From Tsukamurella sp. M9C (lineage in GTDB: Bacteria; Actinomycetota; Actinomycetes; Mycobacteriales; Mycobacteriaceae), in contig NZ_JAIULG010000031.1 of the NCBI RefSeq assembly GCF_020169415.1, positions 1 to 54,158 on the forward strand: a DNA stretch of 54,158 bases. Direction: 5' to 3'. Below the pieces are notes generated by a model, which did no database searches, was not told the origin of the DNA, and was given only the letters and a program-made list of their open reading frames with translations. Positions 45,333-54,158 of the stretch are shown piece by piece (within the stretch, counting starts at the first letter, position 1; each line of letters begins with the position of its first letter). The position numbers and the translations under genes are program-made.

Positions 45333-46433
45333 CTACTTGGTGTTCGCCTCGACGAACGGCGGGAGGACCACCTCGCACTCGATCGCGCGGCCGCGCACGT
45401 CCACGCTCACCGGCGTCCCCTTCTCGACGCCCGCCGCGGAATCGATGAGCGCCAGGGCGATTCCGGTCTTGAGGCTGGGGCTGAAGGTGCCCGACGTGGT
45501 GGTGCCGATCGGCGCGCCGTCGGCGGAGAGCACCGTGAGGTCGGCGCGCAGCACGCCCTTGCCGGTGGCGCGCAGGCCCCAGAGCTTGCGGGCCGGGCCG
45601 GCCTCCTTCTCCGCCAGGAGGGCCTCGCGGCCGACGAACTCGGGCTTCTTCCACCCGACGGCCCAGCCGGCCCGGGCCTGGACGGGCGTGATGTCGACGG
45701 TGAGCTCGTGCCCGTGCAGCGGGTAGCCCATCTCGGTGCGGAGGGTGTCGCGGGCGCCGAGCCCGGCGGGCTGGCCGCCGCGCGAGGTGATCTCCGGGAG
45801 CAACGCGCGGAAGACGGTCTCGGCGTCGCCCCAGGCGGGAATCAGCTCGTAACCGTGCTCGCCCGTGTACCCGGTGCGGCAGACGCGCACGGGGGTGCCG
45901 TTCAGGGAGGCGTCCTCGTAGGCCATGTACTCCATCTCGGTGGGCAGCCCGACGGCCGCCAGCACCTCCGCCGACTTCGGGCCCTGCACGGCGAGCACGG
46001 CGTAGTCGCGGTGCTGGTCGGTGACGGTGATCCCCTCGGGCGCGCGCGCGACGAGGTGCGCGACCACCGCGGCCGTGTTGGCGGCGTTGGGCACGAGGAA
46101 GAGCTCGTCGTCGGAGACGTAGTAGACGATGAGGTCGTCGATCACACCGCCGGATTCGTTGGTGCACAGGGTGTACTGCGCCTTGCCGGGGTGGATCTTG
46201 CCGAGGTCGGCGGTGAGCACGCGGTTGACGAAGTCCTTGGCGCCGGGCCCGGCGACGGTGGCCTTGCCGAGGTGGCTGACGTCGAAGATGCCCACGGCTT
46301 CGCGGACGGCGGTGTGCTCGCCGACGGTGCCCGCGTACTTGACGGGCATCGACCAGCCGCCGAACGGCGCGAACGCCGCCCCCAGCTCGACGTGCACGGC
46401 GTTCAGGGGGCCCTCGATCAGCGTCTCACTCAT
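45333..46433 (-). CDS. gcvT: Aminomethyltransferase (glycine cleavage T-protein)
   Basis: 366 aa. Transfers the methylene of glycine-derived aminomethyl-lipoyl GcvH to tetrahydrofolate, releasing ammonia. Conserved: [60 protein letters not shown] (with the folate-site Asp), [31 protein letters not shown] (Arg/Glu), and [14 protein letters not shown]. The ATG at 46433 is chosen (MSETLIEG); three upstream residues in frame are not needed. No gcvH, gcvP or glycine riboswitch is adjacent; in M. tuberculosis gcvT (Rv2211c) also stands beside ilvE apart from the other gcv genes. Confidence 0.94.
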   Translation of the reverse strand: MSETLIEGPLNAVHVELGAAFAPFGGWSMPVKYAGTVGEHTAVREAVGIFDVSHLGKATVAGPGAKDFVNRVLTADLGKIHPGKAQYTLCTNESGGVIDDLIVYYVSDDELFLVPNAANTAAVVAHLVARAPEGITVTDQHRDYAVLAVQGPKSAEVLAAVGLPTEMEYMAYEDASLNGTPVRVCRTGYTGEHGYELIPAWGDAETVFRALLPEITSRGGQPAGLGARDTLRTEMGYPLHGHELTVDITPVQARAGWAVGWKKPEFVGREALLAEKEAGPARKLWGLRATGKGVLRADLTVLSADGAPIGTTTSGTFSPSLKTGIALALIDSAAGVEKGTPVSVDVRGRAIECEVVLPPFVEANTK

Positions 46434-46469
46434 GCCTCGCACCTTAGACGACGCGCCCCACCGCGGGGG

Positions 46470-47051
46470 TCACAGCAGGGTGGCGGTCGACCCGTCGATC
46501 CGGAAGCCGTTCTGCTCGGCGAGCTCGGCCGCGGCGAGGCGCACCGCCGCGAGCTCGGGCGGCGCACTCGTCGCCGCGGGCACGAAGTCGATCGTCCTCT
46601 GCAGCTCGGCGCAGCGGGCGTTGTACGACTGCATGAAGTCCGCGATCTCCGCCTCCGTGGGTAGGCGGACCTCCCTCGCTCGGCGCACCATCGATCCGAC
46701 GACCGCAGTCCCGATCACCGCACCGACCGCGAGCACGACCCACGGAATGACGAACCCGTAGTCCGACGCCATCTCCTCATAGGTGCGCGTCTTGATCTGG
46801 CGCGTCCCCGAATAGACCTGGCAGACATCGCCGGGCTGCATCGGGATGCCGTGGCATTCAGTCTCCCAGCTGTTCCACCAATACCAGGCCCACCCGCCGC
46901 ACACGAAGCAGACCGCCGTGGCCGTGACGATCATCCGCCACAACCAGCCCGAGGGCCCGCCGGGCAGTGCCTGCGGCCAGGTCGGCCACTGCGCGACCTG
47001 GCGTCGCGCGCTCCTCATCGTGTAGTTGTCGACGTGTGCCGGCTCGGTCAT
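46470..47051 (-). CDS. Hypothetical protein with two membrane helices
   Basis: 193 aa. A Trp/Arg-rich N-terminal segment precedes WRMIVTATAVCFVCGGWAWYWW (helix 1), then an extracytoplasmic loop with two cysteines (ETECHGIPMQPGDVCQVYSG, perhaps disulphide-linked), GFVIPWVVLAVGAVIGTAVVGSMV (helix 2) and a cytoplasmic C-terminal coiled region (EAEIADFMQSYNARCAELQRTID). The topology resembles small Mycobacteriales membrane proteins with a C-x11-C loop between two helices, but I know no function. ATG 47051; it is 58 bases downstream of the uracil permease gene. Confidence 0.68.
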   Translation of the reverse strand: MTEPAHVDNYTMRSARRQVAQWPTWPQALPGGPSGWLWRMIVTATAVCFVCGGWAWYWWNSWETECHGIPMQPGDVCQVYSGTRQIKTRTYEEMASDYGFVIPWVVLAVGAVIGTAVVGSMVRRAREVRLPTEAEIADFMQSYNARCAELQRTIDFVPAATSAPPELAAVRLAAAELAEQNGFRIDGSTATLL

Positions 47052-47109
47052 GCGGCGACCCTACGATGATGCACTTGCACACCGCTTGCGATCGCCTGAT
47101 GCCCGTCGG

Positions 47110-48360
47110 TCAGTCCAGCGCGGCGCTCCCGGACCGGCCCAACAGCCGCATCCCCTGGTAGATGACGATCGCGGCGACAGAGCCGAGCGCGATGCCGGTG
47201 AAGGTGACGTCGCCGACGGACCAGGTGAAGTCGGCGATGCCGATGATCAGCGGCACGGCCGCGGTCAACTGGTTGATCGGCTGCGAGAAGTCGACGCGCG
47301 CCTCCACCCAGATCCGCACGCCGAGGATGCCGACGAGGCCGTACAGCGCCGTCGTGATGCCGCCGAGCACGCCGGGCGGGATCGACGCGATCACGGCGCC
47401 CACCTTCGGCGACATGCCGAGCAGGATCGCGGCGACACCGGCCACCCAGTACGCGGCCGTCGAGTAGACGCGGGTCGCGGCCATGACGCCGATGTTCTCC
47501 GCGTAGGTCGTGGTGGCGGATCCGCCGCCGGCGCCCGCGAGCACGGTCGCGAGGCCGTCGGAGGCGAGCGCGCGCCCCATCACCGGGTCGTAGTCCTCGC
47601 CGGTCATCTGCGCGACGGACCGCACGTGCCCGACGTTCTCGGCCACGAGCACGAGGACCACGGGCAGGAACATGGGCAGCACGGCCCAGGAGAACGACGG
47701 GGCGTGGAACTCCGGGAAGCCGACCCAGGACGCCGCGGAGACCTTCGAGAAGTCGACCTCGCCGCGGATCCACGCGACCGCGTAGCCGATGAGTACCGAG
47801 GTGAAGATCGCGAGGCGCCCGAGCATGCCCTTGAACAGGGCGAGGGAGAGGATGAGGCAGACCAGCGTGATCGTGGCCGTCACGGCGGCCTTCTCGTAGT
47901 TCGCCTTCGCCGCGGGCGCCAGGTTGAGGCCGATCAGCGCGACGATCGCGCCCGTCACGACGGGCGGCATCAGCTTCTCGATCCATGCGGTGCCCACGAG
48001 ATGCACCACGCCGCCGACCAGGATCAACAGCGCGCCCACGGCGACGATGCCGCCCAGCGCGCTCCCCATCCCCTGCGAGGCCGTCGCCGCGGTGATCGGC
48101 GAGATCACCGCGAAGCTCGACCCCAGGTAGCTGGGCAGCCGGTTGCCGGTGATGAGCAGGAACAGCAGGGTGCCCACACCGGAGAACAGCAGCGTCGTCG
48201 CCGGCGGGAAGCCGGTGAGCACCGGCACCAGGAACGTGGAGCCGAACATCGCCACCACGTGCTGCACGCCGATGCCCAACGTCTTGGGCCAGCTCAGCCG
48301 CTCACCGGGCCCCACCACGCCCGCGCCATCAGTGGTCGGCGTCCAGCCGAATGTCTTCAT
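47110..48360 (-). CDS. uraA: NCS2-family uracil/xanthine permease
   Basis: 416 aa, about 12-14 helices. Family signatures: LGIGVQHVVAMFGSTFLVPVLTGFPPATTLLFSGVGT (the Q-H motif), SLGYAVAW-type gate region, GGSATTTYAENIGVMAATRVYSTAAYWVAGVAAILLG (the N-x4-T/E-N-I-G motif of UraA-type transporters), KVGAVIASIPPGVLGGITTALYGLV. Uracil is favoured by the A-E-N-I-G motif; xanthine cannot be excluded. It sits 20 bases after the oxidase gene in the same direction, an unusual partner. Confidence 0.87.
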   Translation of the reverse strand: MKTFGWTPTTDGAGVVGPGERLSWPKTLGIGVQHVVAMFGSTFLVPVLTGFPPATTLLFSGVGTLLFLLITGNRLPSYLGSSFAVISPITAATASQGMGSALGGIVAVGALLILVGGVVHLVGTAWIEKLMPPVVTGAIVALIGLNLAPAAKANYEKAAVTATITLVCLILSLALFKGMLGRLAIFTSVLIGYAVAWIRGEVDFSKVSAASWVGFPEFHAPSFSWAVLPMFLPVVLVLVAENVGHVRSVAQMTGEDYDPVMGRALASDGLATVLAGAGGGSATTTYAENIGVMAATRVYSTAAYWVAGVAAILLGMSPKVGAVIASIPPGVLGGITTALYGLVGILGVRIWVEARVDFSQPINQLTAAVPLIIGIADFTWSVGDVTFTGIALGSVAAIVIYQGMRLLGRSGSAALD

Positions 48361-48380
48361 GGCCGGAAATCATGCACGAG

Positions 48381-49718
48381 TCAGCGGCCGAGCACAGCGT
48401 CCAGGTGGTCGTTGGCGAACACGCGGTCCGGGTCGAGCTCGTCGCGCACGGCCAGGAACTCCTCGAACCGGGGGTACGCGCCGCGGAAGAACTCGGCGGT
48501 GCGCGTGTGCATCTTGCCCCAGTGCGGGCGACCGCCGTGCTCGATCATGATCCGCTCGACCTCGGCGAAGTAGTCGCTGGGCTTGTCGCGGATGTAGCGG
48601 TGCGCGGCGATGTACCCGGACTGCCGGCCCGAGGCCGTCGACAGCATCAGGTCGTCGGCGGCCGCGACGCGCACCTCGATCGGGAAGGTGAGGTTCCAGT
48701 CGTGCTTCTCGGTCGCCGCCTTGAGCGCGGCGAACGCCGGCATCGTGTTCTCCAGTGGCACGGCCCATTCCGTCTCGCGGAAGCGCACGGAACGGTCGGT
48801 CGTGAGCACGTTCGTGGAGTAGTCGATCTCGGTGTGCTCGGAGAGCATCGACGTGGCGAGCGAGACCAGCCGGGGCGTCAGCGACGGGACCGCACGCCCC
48901 GCCTCGCACACGGCCATCAGGGCGCCGGTGCCGACCACCTTGTCGTCGACGAACCGCCGCACCGTCCCGATCGGCTTGCGCTTGTGGTCGCCCGGGCGGC
49001 GGATCTGCGATTTGGTGAGCGTGCCGTCGGAACCGGGGAACCAGAAGAACTCGAAGTGGTCCACGCCGCGCACCCGCTCGACGAACCCGTCCACCGTCTC
49101 CGCCAGCGACATCGGCGCCTCGGTCGCCTCGAGCACGAACCGGTCCACGCACTGCAGCGTGACCTCGACCAGGATCCCCAGCGCGCCGAGCCCGAGGGCA
49201 ACAGCCTGCAGCCGCGGGTCGTTCTCGCCGACGGTGACCACCTCCCCGGTCCCGGAGACGAGGGTCGCCCCGACCACCTGGGTCGCGATGCCGCCGAAGC
49301 CCAGCCCGGTGCCGTGCGTGCCGGTCGAGATCGCGCCCGCGACGGTCTGCCGGTCGATGTCGCCCAGGTTCGCCATGGCGAGCCCGTAGGGCTCGAGCAG
49401 CGCCGGCACGTCGTACAGGCGGGTGCCGGCGCGCAGCGTCACCCGCTTGGCGTCGACGTCGACGGTGACCAACCCGCCCTGGTGGTCGGGCGCCAGCGCC
49501 ACATCGCGCGGGGCGGAGATCGCCGTGAACGAGTGCCCGGCGCCGAGCGCCTTGACGGTGCCGCCGCGCTCGCGGGCCCGCTCGACGGTGCGCACCACGT
49601 CCTCGATCTTCGCCGGCCGCGAGACGTACGAGGGAAAAGCGGAGGCGGTGCGCCCCCAGTTCCGCCACTCGCCCACGTTGCCGGTCAGCTGATCCAGGCT
49701 CGGGATCCACTTGTTCAC
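48381..49718 (-). CDS. FAD-linked D-arabinono-1,4-lactone / L-gulono-lactone oxidase family
   Basis: 445 aa. N-terminal FAD domain with KALGAGHSFTAIS (the His that carries covalent FAD in this family), TVAGAISTGTHGTGLGFGGIATQVV and GALGILVEVTLQ; C-terminal domain with the active-site HWGK (PHWGKMHT). It oxidises an aldono-lactone to a reductone such as ascorbate, reducing oxygen or an acceptor. A similar gene (Rv1771) next to Rv1769 forms the same pair in M. tuberculosis, elsewhere on its chromosome (from memory). GTG 49718 was preferred because it overlaps the upstream stop as GTGA; GTG 49727 is possible. Confidence 0.85.
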   Translation of the reverse strand: MNKWIPSLDQLTGNVGEWRNWGRTASAFPSYVSRPAKIEDVVRTVERARERGGTVKALGAGHSFTAISAPRDVALAPDHQGGLVTVDVDAKRVTLRAGTRLYDVPALLEPYGLAMANLGDIDRQTVAGAISTGTHGTGLGFGGIATQVVGATLVSGTGEVVTVGENDPRLQAVALGLGALGILVEVTLQCVDRFVLEATEAPMSLAETVDGFVERVRGVDHFEFFWFPGSDGTLTKSQIRRPGDHKRKPIGTVRRFVDDKVVGTGALMAVCEAGRAVPSLTPRLVSLATSMLSEHTEIDYSTNVLTTDRSVRFRETEWAVPLENTMPAFAALKAATEKHDWNLTFPIEVRVAAADDLMLSTASGRQSGYIAAHRYIRDKPSDYFAEVERIMIEHGGRPHWGKMHTRTAEFFRGAYPRFEEFLAVRDELDPDRVFANDHLDAVLGR

Positions 49719-51031
49719 AGGAAGCACTTCCCCTCGCCGCGGTAGGTCGGGACCGTGGCGTGCACGGCACCGTCGGAGACGATCACCAGATCGTCGGCGT
49801 GTTCGGCCGGCTCCCCGGCCTTGGTGTGCCGGAACCAGATCCGGTCACCGAGCGAGATCCGCTCGGCGCGCTCACCGGTCAGCGGCGTCTGCACCTCGCC
49901 GGCGCCCTCGCGACCGGTGAGCTTGAGTCCCTCGGGCCACACCGGCCGCGGCAGGCGGTCGGAGCCCGCGGCGCCCGAGGCGATCCAGCCGCCGCCGTGG
50001 CAGGTCACGGTGTCCGCGTCCGGGCGGCGCACCACCGCGAGCCCGAAACCCATGGCGGGCGCCGGGCGGAAGTGGGAGTAGCCGTCGAAGAGGTGCGGCC
50101 CGTACAGGCCGCTGCCGGCGGCGATGTCGGTGACGTTGGGGTCCTCGGCGTTGCGCTCCAGGGAGCCGGTGCCGCCGCCGTTGACGAACTCGAGGTCGGC
50201 GATCCGGCGCAGGTCCGTGAGGATCTCCCGGCGGCGCGTCACCAGCTCGTCCCAGGACGCGCGCTGCATGGTCCGCAGCAGGGCCCCGGCGCCGGGCCGG
50301 CGGATGCTCAGGTCACCGACGCCCGCGATCTGGGCGTCGTAGGTCATCACGCCGACGAGCCGGAACCCCTTGCGCCCCGCCACCGTCGCCGCGAGGACCG
50401 AGGCCTCGCCGCGCGTGCGGATCGGGGAGCGCCGCGCGCCGATCGCGCCCAGCGCGGGGGCGTGGTACGAGGCGTCGACGTCGATGCAGACCCGCAGTTC
50501 GGGGCGGCGGCTCGGCGGCGCGGCGGCGTCGATGAGGTCGAGCTGCTCGGCGTCGTCGATCATCAGGGTCACCCGCATCGCGGCGGCCGGATCGGCGGCC
50601 AGCGCCGCGATCGCGCCAAGGTCGGCGCTCGGGTACGCGACCAGCACGTCGGTGCACCCCGGCCGATCGGCGCCGTCGTGGTCGACGCCGTCGGCCGCGA
50701 GCCACTGCGCCTCCGCCACGTCGTAGGCGAGCACGCCCGCATAACCGGGCACGCGCAGCAGCGCGTCGAGCACGGGGCGGGAGCGGATCGACTTCGAGGC
50801 CACCCGGATCGGCTTCCCGCCCGCGCGCCGCAGCATGTCGGCCACGTTGTAGCGCAGCGCATCGAGGTCCGCGGCGAGGATCGGCGCGTCGAGACCGTGC
50901 GTGGCGGCGTCGATGGTCGCCCAGTACGCGGCCGGGTCGATCTCCCAGTCCCGGTCGAGGGACGACGGTGCCGCCGCCAGGTCCAGTGCGCCCGCTCCGG
51001 TCGTGGTCTCGCCCGTGCCGTTTCCCGTCAT
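49715..51031 (-). CDS. Alanine-racemase-N-domain / D-threonine aldolase-like protein
   Basis: 438 aa PLP fold-type III protein. LDAPILAADLDALRYNVADML and IRVASKSIRSRPVLDALL (the PLP Lys in V-A-S-K-S) start the barrel; GVLAYDVAEAQWLAADG, LRVCIDVDASYHAP, LVGVMTYDAQIAG and LEFVNGGGTGSLE (Gly loop for the PLP phosphate) follow; a beta domain with SLGDRIWFRHTKAGEPAEHAD ends it. The annotation in relatives is amino acid deaminase/aldolase. It is followed by a lactone oxidase and preceded by an AraC regulator, which suggests one small pathway; the substrate is unknown. ATG 51031; no clear ribosome-binding site. Confidence 0.82.
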   Translation of the reverse strand: MTGNGTGETTTGAGALDLAAAPSSLDRDWEIDPAAYWATIDAATHGLDAPILAADLDALRYNVADMLRRAGGKPIRVASKSIRSRPVLDALLRVPGYAGVLAYDVAEAQWLAADGVDHDGADRPGCTDVLVAYPSADLGAIAALAADPAAAMRVTLMIDDAEQLDLIDAAAPPSRRPELRVCIDVDASYHAPALGAIGARRSPIRTRGEASVLAATVAGRKGFRLVGVMTYDAQIAGVGDLSIRRPGAGALLRTMQRASWDELVTRRREILTDLRRIADLEFVNGGGTGSLERNAEDPNVTDIAAGSGLYGPHLFDGYSHFRPAPAMGFGLAVVRRPDADTVTCHGGGWIASGAAGSDRLPRPVWPEGLKLTGREGAGEVQTPLTGERAERISLGDRIWFRHTKAGEPAEHADDLVIVSDGAVHATVPTYRGEGKCFL

Positions 51032-51062
51032 GAGCACCGATCGTACGGGCGCAGGTGCCACC

Positions 51063-52157
51063 TCAGCTCGGCGTGACCGCAGATCCCCCCTCGCCCGTCC
51101 GGATCCCCCCGGCGGCCCGGACCTGGGCGGGAGTACTCCCGGTCCACTGTGCGAAGGCCCGTCGGAAGTCACGGACGTCGGCGAAGCCGACCGCCTCGGC
51201 CACGGACCGCACCGGCAGGTCGGTCGAGCGCAGCAGGGCCTCGGCGCGCTCGCGCCGGACCCGGGTGTGGATCGACCGGAAGGACTCGCCCGCTTCCACC
51301 AGGTGCCGGCGCAGTGTCCGCTCGGTGGTGTTGAGCTGTCGGGCCACGCCGGCCATCGCGAACGGGCGGCGCAGGTCGGCCCGGAGCAGCTGCTCGACGG
51401 CCCAGACGTGGTCGAGGTCGCGCGCCTCCGCCCTCGTCCCGGTGAGCGCCCGGCAGGCCGCCAGCGCGGCGGCGTGCACCGCGGGCTCACGCTGGGGCAG
51501 GGGCGTGCCGAGCAGGCTCCGCGGCACTGTCATCCGCCCGGACGGGGCGTCGAAGCGCACGGCGCCCCCGAAGGAGCGGGGGTACTCGGCGGCGTACGAC
51601 GGCGCCGGGTACGGCAGCTCGACCAGCACGGGCGCCCAGCGCTCGTCCCCGAGCGCGGAGCGCAGCAGGGTCGTGACGCTGAGCAGGGTCTCCTCGCAGA
51701 GGAAGGGCAGGAGGTCCGGGTCCGTGGAGCGCGGCACCACGGCGAGGCGGAGGGCGTCGCCGTCGGCGTCCACGTCGAAGTCCACCAGGCTGCCCGCCGC
51801 CTGGTGGTACTGCAGACCGACGGCGACGGCGCCCTCCACGTCGTCGGCGGTCTGCACCGCCACCCCGAGCATCCCGAAGGACTGCAGCAACGGCCGAGCG
51901 CCCGCCTGCAGTCCCAGGGGCCGGTCCGGGAGCGCACGGACCACTTCGGTGAGGAACTGCACGACCTGCGGGAACGCGAGTACGAGGTCGACGGAGGGGT
52001 CGGTCCGGCGGATCCCGGCGCGCGCCGCCCACGCGGGTACCGGGTGCCCCTCCCGCCCGAGCGTCTCCATCAGATGCGCGACGACTGGAGCGGGCATCGC
52101 GGCCGCATAGCCGGCGGCCCCGGGCGGCGGCGCGCCCCACAGTCCCAGGCGTAACAT
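51063..52157 (-). CDS. AraC-family transcriptional regulator
   Basis: 364 aa. An arabinose-binding-like N-terminal region (residues about 25-210, with [26 protein letters not shown]) is followed by two helix-turn-helices: [56 protein letters not shown] and [31 protein letters not shown], the conserved AraC tail. This is the OruR/ArgR-like subclass common in Mycobacteriales. It lies 31 bases upstream of the aldolase-like gene on the same strand and probably controls that pair. ATG 52157 leaves only 44 bases to the divergent pepB; an internal ATG at 52097 would leave more and is possible. Confidence 0.85.
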   Translation of the reverse strand: MLRLGLWGAPPPGAAGYAAAMPAPVVAHLMETLGREGHPVPAWAARAGIRRTDPSVDLVLAFPQVVQFLTEVVRALPDRPLGLQAGARPLLQSFGMLGVAVQTADDVEGAVAVGLQYHQAAGSLVDFDVDADGDALRLAVVPRSTDPDLLPFLCEETLLSVTTLLRSALGDERWAPVLVELPYPAPSYAAEYPRSFGGAVRFDAPSGRMTVPRSLLGTPLPQREPAVHAAALAACRALTGTRAEARDLDHVWAVEQLLRADLRRPFAMAGVARQLNTTERTLRRHLVEAGESFRSIHTRVRRERAEALLRSTDLPVRSVAEAVGFADVRDFRRAFAQWTGSTPAQVRAAGGIRTGEGGSAVTPS

Positions 52158-52201
52158 CCGTACAGGCAAGCACACCCGCCGCCCCGACGAGAGGAAACCC
52201 C

Positions 52202-53728
52202 TTGAGCACGCCGTTCACCGGACCCGCCATCACGCTGACCGACGATCTCGCGGCGACGACCGACGCGCTCGTCGTGGGCGTGTACTCCGCGGAGGGCGAC
52301 GGGCCGATCACGCTCGACGCCGGCGTCCCGGAGGCCGCGCGCGGTCCGGTCGCGGAGTCGCTCGCGCTCCTCGGCGCCGAGGGCAAGGCCGGCGAGGCCG
52401 TCCGGATCGCCACGCCTGCCGGGACCGGCCTGGGCGCGGCGACGGTGCTGGGCGTGGGGCTCGGCGCCGCGGCGTCGGTGACCCCGGAGACGGTGCGCCG
52501 CGCCGCGGGCGTCGCGAGCCGCGCTCTCGAGGGCGTCGCCGCAGCGGCCACCACCCTCTCCTCGGTCGACTTGGCGGCCACCGTCGAGGGCGCGATCCTG
52601 GGCGCGTACCGGTTCGCCGAGTTCCGCACCACCTCCACGCCGAAGAAGGCGACGCTCGGCGCGCTCGCGCTGCTGTCCGCCCCCGCGTCCGAGGCGCTCG
52701 CGGACGAGGTGCGCGGCACCGTCGAGCAGGCCCGGCTGACGGCCGGCGCGGTGGCGCTGGCCCGCGACTTCGTCAACACCCCGCCGAACGTCCTCTCCCC
52801 CGGCGAGTTCGCCGACCGCGCCCAGCGCCTCGGCACCGCGGCAGGCCTCGAGGTGGAGGTCTTCGACGAGCAGTACCTCGACGCGAACGGTTACGGCGGC
52901 ATCGTCGGGGTCGGCAAGGGCAGCTCGCGCCCGCCGCGCCTCGTGCGCCTGCGGCACGTCTCGGGCGTCGACGGTGCCAAGCACGTCGCGCTGGTCGGCA
53001 AGGGCATCACCTTCGACACCGGCGGCATCTCGATCAAGCCGGCCGCGGGCATGGAGCAGATGACCTCCGACATGGGCGGCGCCGCAGCGGTCATCGCCAC
53101 GGTGATCCTGGCCGCGCAGCTCGGACTGCACGTCGACGTGACCGCGACGGTGCCGATGGCCGAGAACATGCCATCGCACACCGCGCAGCGCCCCGGCGAC
53201 GTGCTGACCCAGTACCCCGGCACGGAGAAGGGCGGCATCACCGTCGAGGTGATCAACACCGACGCCGAGGGCCGCCTGATCCTGGCCGACGCCATCGTCC
53301 GCGCCTGCGAGGACGGGCCCGACTACCTCATCGACACCGCGACGCTGACGGGCGCGCAGATGGTCGCGCTCGGCACCCGCACGCCCGGCGTCATGGGCAC
53401 CGACGACTTCCGCGACCGCGTCGCGGAGCTCTCCCGCTCCGTCGGCGAGAACGGCTGGGCGATGCCCTTCCCGGAGGAGCTGCGCGCCGACATCAACTCG
53501 CGCGTCGCGGATCTGGCGAACGTGAGCCCGAACCGGTGGGGCGGCATGCTCACCGCCGGCGTGTACCTCAAGGAGTTCGTGGCCGACGGGGTGCAGTGGG
53601 CGCACGTCGACGTCGCGGGCCCGGCGTTCAACACCGGCGGCCCCTTCGGCTACATCACCAAGGGTGGCACGGGCGTCCCGGTTCGCACGATGCTCGCGGT
53701 GCTCCGCGACATCGCGCAGCGGGGCTGA
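52202..53728 (+). CDS. pepB: Leucyl (cytosol) aminopeptidase, M17 family
   Basis: 508 aa. N-terminal regulatory domain (about 1-180), then the di-metal catalytic domain: [36 protein letters not shown] (metal Lys and Asp), [27 protein letters not shown] (the M17 signature N-T-D-A-E-G-R-L with metal Asp and Glu and catalytic Arg), IDTATLTGA, and GGPFGY. It removes N-terminal residues in the cytoplasm. The TTG start has GAGAGGAAA just upstream. Corresponds to Rv2213. Confidence 0.94.
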   Translation: MSTPFTGPAITLTDDLAATTDALVVGVYSAEGDGPITLDAGVPEAARGPVAESLALLGAEGKAGEAVRIATPAGTGLGAATVLGVGLGAAASVTPETVRRAAGVASRALEGVAAAATTLSSVDLAATVEGAILGAYRFAEFRTTSTPKKATLGALALLSAPASEALADEVRGTVEQARLTAGAVALARDFVNTPPNVLSPGEFADRAQRLGTAAGLEVEVFDEQYLDANGYGGIVGVGKGSSRPPRLVRLRHVSGVDGAKHVALVGKGITFDTGGISIKPAAGMEQMTSDMGGAAAVIATVILAAQLGLHVDVTATVPMAENMPSHTAQRPGDVLTQYPGTEKGGITVEVINTDAEGRLILADAIVRACEDGPDYLIDTATLTGAQMVALGTRTPGVMGTDDFRDRVAELSRSVGENGWAMPFPEELRADINSRVADLANVSPNRWGGMLTAGVYLKEFVADGVQWAHVDVAGPAFNTGGPFGYITKGGTGVPVRTMLAVLRDIAQRG

Positions 53729-53746
53729 CGTCCCGACCCCTGGGAG

Positions 53747-53760
53747 TTACCGGCGAGTAA
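53747..53760. promoter_or_regulatory. Second copy of the TTACCGGCGAGTAA operator-like 14-mer
   Basis: Identical to the minus-strand sequence at 36046-36059 upstream of the HlyIII gene, here 18 bases after the pepB stop and 122 bases before the dlaT ATG. The half-sites TTAC and GTAA are inverse complements around six bases. It may serve dlaT, whose -10 candidate TAGGGT is at 53796-53801. Confidence 0.5.
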
Positions 53761-53795
53761 GCCCCCAACCGCCGCGCGGACCGGACCCCTGAGGG

Positions 53796-53801
53796 TAGGG
53801 T
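53796..53801 (+). promoter_or_regulatory. Candidate -10 box (TAGGGT) for dlaT
   Basis: TAGGGT sits about 80 bases before the dlaT ATG. It is one of the few TANNNT matches in the gap. No convincing -35 is seen. Confidence 0.3.
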
Positions 53802-53882
53802 CAGGTGTCGGTGGAGGCCACCAGCCGAAACCCGCGTTCAGCTCGTATCACAGCAGATAACCGAACCTGAGGAGTCAGAGGA

Positions 53883-54158
53883 AATGGCCTTCTCCGTCCA
53901 GATGCCGGCACTCGGCGAGAGCGTCACCGAAGGCACCGTCACCCGGTGGCTCAAGCAGGAGGGCGACACGATCACCGTCGACGAGCCCCTGCTCGAGGTC
54001 TCGACCGACAAGGTCGACACCGAGATCCCGGCTCCGGCTTCGGGTGTGCTGCTGAAGATCCTGGCGCAGGAGGACGACGTCGTCGAGGTCGGTGGCGATC
54101 TCGCCACCATCGGCGAGGCGGGCGAGTCCGCCCCCGCGGAGTCCACCCCCGCCCCCGC
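53883..54158 (+). CDS. dlaT: Dihydrolipoamide acyltransferase (E2), N-terminal lipoyl domain, partial
   Basis: 92 codons to the window edge. A lipoyl domain: [51 protein letters not shown] with the lipoylated Lys in D-K-V-D, and VGGDLATIG; a Glu/Pro/Ala linker then begins ([12 protein letters not shown]). The E2 is shared by pyruvate dehydrogenase and the peroxidase system in M. tuberculosis (Rv2215, annotated dlaT or sucB), and 2-oxoglutarate-type function is possible. The ATG has GAGGAG and AGAGGAA upstream. Confidence 0.9.

Noticed and set aside
46434-46469. Glycine riboswitch before gcvT
   Set aside because: Only 36 bases separate gcvT from the upstream gene's stop, and no riboswitch motif is visible.

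Overview
The window is chromosomal DNA from a high-GC actinobacterium of the order Mycobacteriales. The gene order follows the Mycobacterium tuberculosis Rv2176-Rv2215 segment (compared from memory): pknL, aroG, RNase AS, plsC, ArsA-like/SRPBCC genes, fadD15, pimB', ripC-like, DnaQ-UvrC-like exonuclease, trpD, ctaE-qcrCAB, ctaF-ctaC, asnB, adoK, erpA-like, DUF3043, cobT, cobS, ilvE, gcvT, pepB, dlaT. PimB', the actinobacterial bc1-aa3 oxidase set and many GTG/TTG or leaderless starts agree with this. A Tsukamurella- or Gordonia-like genus is my guess and is not proven. I see no rRNA, tRNA, insertion sequence, prophage or CRISPR array.

Layout. 1-3104: end of a PASTA-domain Ser/Thr kinase, then a small alarmone synthetase and a DUF218 lipoprotein. 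3109-12265: prpE, a membrane protein, then a long leftward block (aroG, RNase AS, plsC, ROK glucokinase, a small protein, an ArsA-like protein with a degenerate P-loop, and two SRPBCC proteins). 12388-17149: fadD15, pimB', an acyl-CoA dehydrogenase. 17192-21750: two secreted NlpC/P60 hydrolases, the second under a c-di-AMP (ydaO) riboswitch with a recognisable promoter, a small Cys-rich protein, a DEDDh/GIY-YIG nuclease and a stand-alone Lrp ligand-binding domain. 21754-25595: an unknown protein, a CitE-like lyase, YbaK, trpD and an unknown protein.

25745-35367: respiratory region, with ctaE-qcrC-qcrA-qcrB rightward and ctaC-ctaF leftward, separated by a nitroreductase and a GyrI-like protein; asnB diverges from ctaC. 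35370-40756: HlyIII, adenosine kinase, Fe-S carrier, DUF3043, then a fused CobU-CobT and CobS for the lower corrin loop. 40753-42721: three small soluble proteins resembling orphan immunity proteins, the most accessory-looking part of the window. 42784-46433: an MpaB/DUF2236 protein, ilvE, gcvT. 46470-52157: leftward block of a membrane protein, NCS2 permease, aldonolactone-type oxidase, D-threonine-aldolase-like protein and an AraC regulator. 52202-54158: pepB and the start of dlaT (cut by the window edge).

No intergenic stretch exceeds 300 bases. The longest are the riboswitch leader (18974-19261) and the ctaC/asnB divergent promoter region (33172-33402). Starts were chosen by ribosome-binding site, family N-terminus or a -10 box placed for leaderless transcription; uncertain ones are flagged.
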